Shown: positions 58,365 to 64,000 of the stretch, piece by piece
Layout of the letters: every line of letters begins with the position of its first letter
Numbering within the stretch: the first letter of the stretch is position 1
Assembly: GCA_963693315.1 (NCBI GenBank)
Contig: OY856188.1
Coordinates: 197,116,379 to 197,180,378 of the forward strand
Length of the DNA stretch: 64,000 bases
Origin: Diogma glabrata
Lineage: Eukaryota; Arthropoda; Insecta; Diptera; Cylindrotomidae
Direction: 5' to 3'
The notes under the pieces: model-generated
The model's database searches: none
The model's input: the letters and a program-made list of their open reading frames with translations, nothing else
What the model was told of the DNA's origin: nothing
Translations under genes and position numbers: made by a program

Positions 58365-61300
58365 GTAGGAGCGGCACAAAGCGACGTCTGTTCTCCATCT
58401 TATGGGCGGTCGAAAATCTTAGTATTTTCCGCTAGGTGGCGGAAACTTAGTGCGGCGATCAAGCCCCGTTATCAATCACCCATGAGTGGTGAAGAAGGAT
58501 CGAACGTTACGGTGCAGGGCTTCGGAAATCCAGTGCAGGCGACTAGAGGGAGTGGGCAAACAGGCTCCCAGTCGTCGAGATCAAGCGACTGCAAATCTTC
58601 GGGAGGTACCCCAACTACAAGTTCACTTAGTAGAGAAAGTAGTCACGTACTGAAACCAAACCAAAACAAGGAACTTGATGTGCAAAATCCGTTCCAACTT
58701 AGCAGGAAGACGTCAAGATCTCCTGAAAGAGAAAGAAGCAATATTTTGCTTTATATTTAGCCACAAATGAAGTGGAAATTGAAAATGAAGAACGTCAACA
58801 AGACTATACAGAAAAAAAGGACTCGGGGATCTAGAAAAAGAAAATCTAGAGCTCAAGAAAAAACTAAGCAAAATAGAGGAGATAACATCAAAGCTAAGCA
58901 ATGAAATTGCTGCGAGAAAATCAAGACCTGAAAACTAGTCGAGAAGCACGTGAATCGGAAATGACTGATAATCTAAATATCGGCAAAGATATCAGAAGAC
59001 GAACAAACACATTTGAGTATCTAACAGATGAAGAGGAATTGGAATAAGAAACAGATTGGACACTGAAAAAGAGTAGACCAAGTAAGAAAAGTAAAAAGAG
59101 GAAAGCTGGAGTTTCCCCGAGTATGTGCGCTACTCAACCGCAAGATGCACATGCAGTTGATAAAGACAAAGTTATTCAAACAAAAGAAACGAAAGAGAAA
59201 AAGCCACCGCCAGTAACTGTAACGGGTGTTTCAAGTCATGCGGCAATTCAAACCATAATGAAAATGGTAACGGATAAAGAGTACAACATTACTGCTCTTA
59301 ACAATGATGTCTGGAAGATCACATCAAACTCTGAGGCATACAGAAATTTAACAATGAAACTAAACATTGACAAATATCAATGGGTTACATATGAAAACAA
59401 AAACAAATGCCCAATCAAGGTAATGGCAGGAGGACTACATCCCGCTTGTTTGCCCAACGATATAATTGAAGATCTGACACGTATAGGTCTTAAAATTTTA
59501 GATGCTGTTAACATCATCAAAAAGGAAAGAAAAACCAAAATCCGGAAAATCCGAAAATGGATCCAAAACTATCCATAAAAGAGGACTTCCTCTCTTTATG
59601 TTAACATTTGAACAAAATGAAATTATACAAGAAATTTATACTATAAAGGGGATACTCAATATGAGAGTGAAATTTGAACATTTAAAGAAAAACTCTATGA
59701 GAATACCACAATCCAAGAAGTGTCAAGGTCATATAATCATAATCATACACAAAACTACTGTGGACGTGAACCAATATGTGTCAAATGTGCCGGTAAACAC
59801 TTAGCGCAAGTATGCCCAGTAAACAGAGACACCATAGCCAAGTGCATAAATTACAAGGGACAACAACCAGCAAACTATCGTGGCAGTTGCTATCCAACTC
59901 CAAAAAATAAGATATACGTTTTATCTCTCGCAATCCATCGCAAGCCATCTCCCAAGCCATCACAAAACAAGTAAAATATCGTTGGTAGATCCAACTAAAC
60001 CAAGAGAAACTGTGAGCAATCAAAATGCGCGAGAGATGAAAAATCATACGCATAAGTTCTAAAAGGCTCAGAGTCAATCAACGACTCGGGAGTATTAGAA
60101 AGCATCAAGAACTGCATAGAAGTAATTTTAAGGCAGTTAGATGAACAAAGCAACCTAGACGAATTGATATTTAAAAAAATTAAGCCGATGGAAAGCTTAA
60201 AACCAATCGTCAAGAAAAATTAAATATGAATGCAACACTCAGAATTGCAACCTGGAATGCAAACGGGTTAATCAACCACACCACAGAAGTTGAAATGTTT
60301 TTGAAGTTAGACAAAATAGATATTTTTCTAGTATCAGTAACTCACTTTGTTAAATCATCATATACTTTTTTCTTAAATAAAAAATGTGTTATAGGCTTTA
60401 GAATATGTGTCACAACAACACATAAATACCTTTTAAGACCTAGGTCCCAAACAACTTGTGTTCTAAGGTTGATGAACGCTTTTTTTAAACCTCTGCGGAT
60501 TGAAGCCACCTGAGACTATGGACTCCGGCAAACTATACCATTTGTATGCAGTTCGGACAAAGAAGTCGTTCTGCGATCTGCCAGTATCTCTACGCGGGAT
60601 CTCGACCGTTTGACTGGTTGCGGTAGCCGATTGCCGAGTGTAACGATGGTAAGAATAAGTTTGAGGCATGATGCCGCTGATTTCATCTGAGCACTGTTGA
60701 TGACGATATTTGTAAAAAACAACGAGGTCAGCAACAGTGCGACAATGTTGTAGGGAATCAAGTTTTGATGACAAAACTCGATCACCCACAATTCGTATAA
60801 CCCGCTTTTGAACAGAGTCCTAGAGGGCCAAGATGGAAACAGAAGCAGCACCCCAAACTTGACAACAGTACTCCATGCAGGGACGAATATAGGACTTATA
60901 AACGTGGAGCAATTGGTATGGAGTGAAAAAATTTTATTAATGCAGAATTAATGCAGGTCACGTCGATAACAGTTATTACTAAAAATAAAAACCTTGTTAT
61001 AGCCGCTATATACTGTACACTAAAACATAATTTGAAAATAAATGATTAATCCAAACTCTTCAATGAACTAGGCAGTAAATTTATCATTGGTGGAGATTTT
61101 AACTCAAAAAATACATATTGGGGATCAAGAATCACCACAACAAAAGGTAAAGAACTGTACGAAGCAGGGCAGATAAAAAAGTGTGATTTTCATTCCGGTG
61201 GTTCACCGACCTACTGGCTAACCGACCTTGGTAAGGTACCTGATTTAATAGACTTCTTTATTACAAGGAATATGTCAAAAAACTTCATAGATGTCGAAAA

Positions 61301-62955
61301 TAACGAAGGGTTGTCATCAGATCACTCTCCTGTTATAATGACAGTTATTGAAAATATAATCAAGCGGACATATGCACTAAACTAACAGGTAGAAACACTA
61401 ACCTTCAAGCCATTTGGTGACTGACAGAAGACGAAAATATAACGAAAGCGAACAAAACTGATTCACAAAAAATATCATATGTAACATTACATGAACTTAA
61501 AGAAGAAATACGTACCAGTTTGGTTCCAAAAAAGGCCCCAAGCTACGATTTAATCACCAGTGAAGTTGTTGAAATGCTACCTGTTAAAGGTATGCCGATT
61601 AAGGTATGTACCGATGCAATGGAAAGTAGGAGGAGTGATTATGATCCCAAAACCGAATAAATCATTAAATAACAAAAACTCGTATAGACCGATATCATTA
61701 CTCCCAACGATATCGAAGCTTTTTGAAAAACTTTTTCTTAAAAGACTTAAGCCAGTAATACAAAATAGAAACCTCATACCTTCGCATCAGTTTGGTTTCA
61801 GAGAAAACCACTCTACCATCGAAAAAGTGCACAGGATCACGAATATTATTGAAGAAAAGATTGAAGCCAAAAGGGTGTGCTCCGCAGTTTTTCATGATGT
61901 CGCTCAAGCTTTTGATAAAGTTTGGCGTCATGGCTTAAAGTATAAATTGCATAGAGATCTGCCCAAACAGTTTTATGAAATTTTGAGCTCTTATCTGGAT
62001 GACCACCACTTTAGAGTCAAATATGATGATAGTTATTCCACATTGAAAAAGATAGATGGTCCTCCACAGGGTAGCGTCCTAAGACCAGTACTATTTTTGC
62101 CTGGCCTAAGCAAAACAACTATAGCAAACTTTGCAGATGATACCGCAATTTCGACCACTGGAAAAAACCGTAGAAGAAGCAACTAGCAAACTGCAATACG
62201 CTACTAATATAATCCACAACTGGACAAAAAGATGGTATTAAGTTGAATGAAACAAAATCCTCGTGTTAACTTCACTAACCAAAAACTAAGGAAAATACCT
62301 CTGAAAATCAACTCAACACAAGTTGCTTATGCCAACCCAGCAAAATATCTAGGTATGACACTGGATGCTAAACTGAGATGGAAGGAACATGTTAAAAAGA
62401 AAAAGAAGAACTGAATTTGAAATTTAGAAAGATGTACTGGTTACTTCAGATGTACAGGTTACAAGAAACTCAGTACTATCTATTCAAAACAAACTACTTC
62501 TGTATCGTCAAATACTGAAACCAGTGTGGACGTATGGTATCCAGCTATGGGGCTGTACTAAGAAATCGAACGCGAAAATTATCCAGTCGTTTCAAAACAA
62601 AGTTCTGCGTTGCATTGTTAATGCTCCTGGTACATCAGAAACGAAGGGGTCCCCATAGGGACCTAAAGATAGAATTCGTGAAGGATGAAATAAAAAAATA
62701 TGCAATTAAACACACCACGCGTAAATATGAAAATATTAAAATACACCAGCTAATGGATGTGCCCGTTGCTGACAGAAGGCTTAAAAGAACGAAGTCACTA
62801 GATTTGATCTTATAATCAAAAGCGTACTTAATAAAATAATGTAAATGGGACTAACCAATGGGTTACACCCCAAAAAATGTGCTATAAATATGATAAGTAA
62901 ATCACTAGATGAGCGTAGCTCAGTTGTTCTATTATATTAATAAAAAAAAATATTT
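58365..62955 (+). mobile_element. Decayed jockey-clade LINE with gag, interrupted by LINE copy C
   Basis: A GC-richer leader begins near 58365. ORF1 remnants: a Ser/Gly-rich start MSGEEGSNVTVQG (58482), the gag domain at 59123-59578 (GVSSHAAIQTIMKMV; LHPACLPNDIIEDL) and a CCHC knuckle near 59750-59830 (CVKCAGKHLAQVC). The endonuclease opens at 60226 (LRIATWNANGL), is cut by copy C, and resumes at 60945-61380 (FIIGGDFNSKNTYWGS; LSSDHSPVIMTV). RT follows at 61560-62186 (NSYRPISLLPTISKLFEKLF; HQFGFRENHSTIEKVHRI; PPQGSVLRPVLF; FADDTAI). The tail ends in an A-run near 62943-62950. Several stops and a deletion between endonuclease and RT. Confidence 0.87.
60370..60935 (-). mobile_element. LINE copy C, 5'-truncated, inserted in the 58.4-kb LINE
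   Basis: Minus-strand 3' fragment of the family at 7939-11565. The frame 60463-60789 matches the C-terminus of copy A ([36 protein letters not shown]) and the 3' tail 'tatgtgttgttgtgacacat' is exact. It starts (5') near 60935 within the thumb region. It replaces or splits the endonuclease of the host LINE. Confidence 0.87.
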
Positions 62956-64000
62956 TAAACAAAAGTAAACCAGATATTTTAAAAAAAGGTAAGTTTAAGT
63001 CAAATGGAACCAATCTAGATCAAGTTAGTAGGGATGGTTTTAAGAAATGCAAGTAGTGCTTTGTTCTGACAAGTAATGCTACCTAGTCCATATTAAAAAG
63101 CGAACGCCAATTAAACTCATGCCGCTCAGGTCAGCGACAGTGTGTAACTGCCATTTTCCAAAATACATTTGTCGTTTACATTTGTCGTTACACACATATA
63201 GCAGTATTCAGTTTATATTGTGGAACATATTGTTTGTATAAACGAGAATATAAGTATTCTATAAATAACTGTAAGGGTTGACTTTTGTTCTTTTCGATAC
63301 TTTTAAATATCGTTTTCTGAACCTTTCGCTAAACATTTAATACCATTTCAATAAGCATTAGATGATGTGTTTGAATTACACCTGCAATGGGCATATATCC
63401 GTACCATAAAAAGTCAACTTAGGTAGTCACTATATTTAGTTGATTATCCGAGTAACCAGATATAATACAATAGATACTTTATGACAATAGATATATAGAT
63501 ATTTTACAAAAGTAAAAAGTACGGTTAGATTTAGATTTAGATGTCATCACTAGACAAGAGTTGCTTGAAGATTACGTTCTTTTTAAAACTTCATTTTTTT
63601 CCTCAAAAGAAAATATGTGGTTGCTGTAGTCGAAGACGTGTTGCTCAGGAAAATAAAAATCGTGTTTCTTTACTGTACATAAATACAAACCTATAACAAT
63701 ATGGCAAAATAAATTATTATTTTCTTCTCTTTTTCAGATTTGCCTGTATATGGATATATTTTTAATTCTAATACTAAATTAAATTTATTAACCATTTTAA
63801 ATGGTTATTCTAAACTAAAACAAAAAAGTGATTTAGAGTTCCAGAGCAAACAGTTTGGCTCTGTATTTTTAACTTATAAAAAAAAGACTTTTAAATAAAT
63901 AAAAATTCTGAACTTATTACTATTAAAGAAATTGTAAAAAACTAAAAAATTATCAATCTTTATAAAATAAAAGAATATTATAAAGAAATTAACTATAAAT
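62956..64000. other. Right edge: AT-rich DNA with one possible exon
   Basis: No transposon recognised. After a strong acceptor (ttcttctctttttcag) at 63738, an open frame of about 52 codons runs to a stop near 63897 and could be a terminal exon. A short frame from an ATG at 63541 contains CGCCSRRR but has no support. Confidence 0.3.

Overview
The window is AT-rich nuclear DNA from an animal, most likely an insect and probably a fly. The evidence is spliced GT-AG genes (and at least one GC-AG intron) for conserved animal proteins, a copia element primed by an initiator-tRNA fragment, and many non-LTR, hAT, Helitron, Penelope-like and MITE copies. The dipteran placement is inference; nothing in the window fixes the species.

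Host genes, in order. BBIP1 (5795-6016, +) is followed 104 bp later by LMBRD2 (6121-29874, +; two coding exons separated by a 21.7-kb intron). TMEM245 (39767-36576, -; six exons) lies head-to-head with a small unidentified spliced gene (about 40309-40745, +). PIG-H (41450-40833, -; three exons) lies tail-to-tail with that small gene. PP4R3/falafel (42533-55964, +; nine exons) is complete. These are housekeeping or membrane genes with no evident shared pathway; the window is a compact gene neighbourhood inflated by transposons.

Transposon layout. 1-1535: remnant RT of a non-LTR element. 2040-2689: RNase H tail of a second LINE ending in a pentamer repeat. 2791-3720: a satellite-like tandem array. 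The LMBRD2 intron holds one copia element (6492-25579) bounded by the 5-bp duplication AGCTC. Nested inside it are a MITE in the 3' LTR, a nearly full-length LINE (7939-11565), a hAT-like non-autonomous element (12371-14409), a Penelope-like element with inverted terminal repeats (16942-22006) that itself holds a broken hAT transposase element (17279-20116) and a tRNA-derived SINE, a small foldback (22575-22698), and a 2.7-kb long-TIR element (22779-25442) inside the 5' LTR. The SINE carries the same 3' tail as the LINE at 7939-11565. 31254-34736 is a Helitron Rep-helicase gene cut off in its helicase domain by a 474-bp near-perfect palindrome. PP4R3 introns 4 and 8 hold a decayed LINE (about 45500-48711), a MITE (51771-52235) and a second copy of the 7.9-kb LINE family (about 52257-55510). 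58365-62955 is another decayed LINE, into which a third, 5'-truncated copy of that family has inserted.

Limits: exon joints were read by eye from reading frame and splice consensus. The first exon of the 40.3-kb gene and one TMEM245 donor are unresolved. Element ends without a target duplication are approximate.
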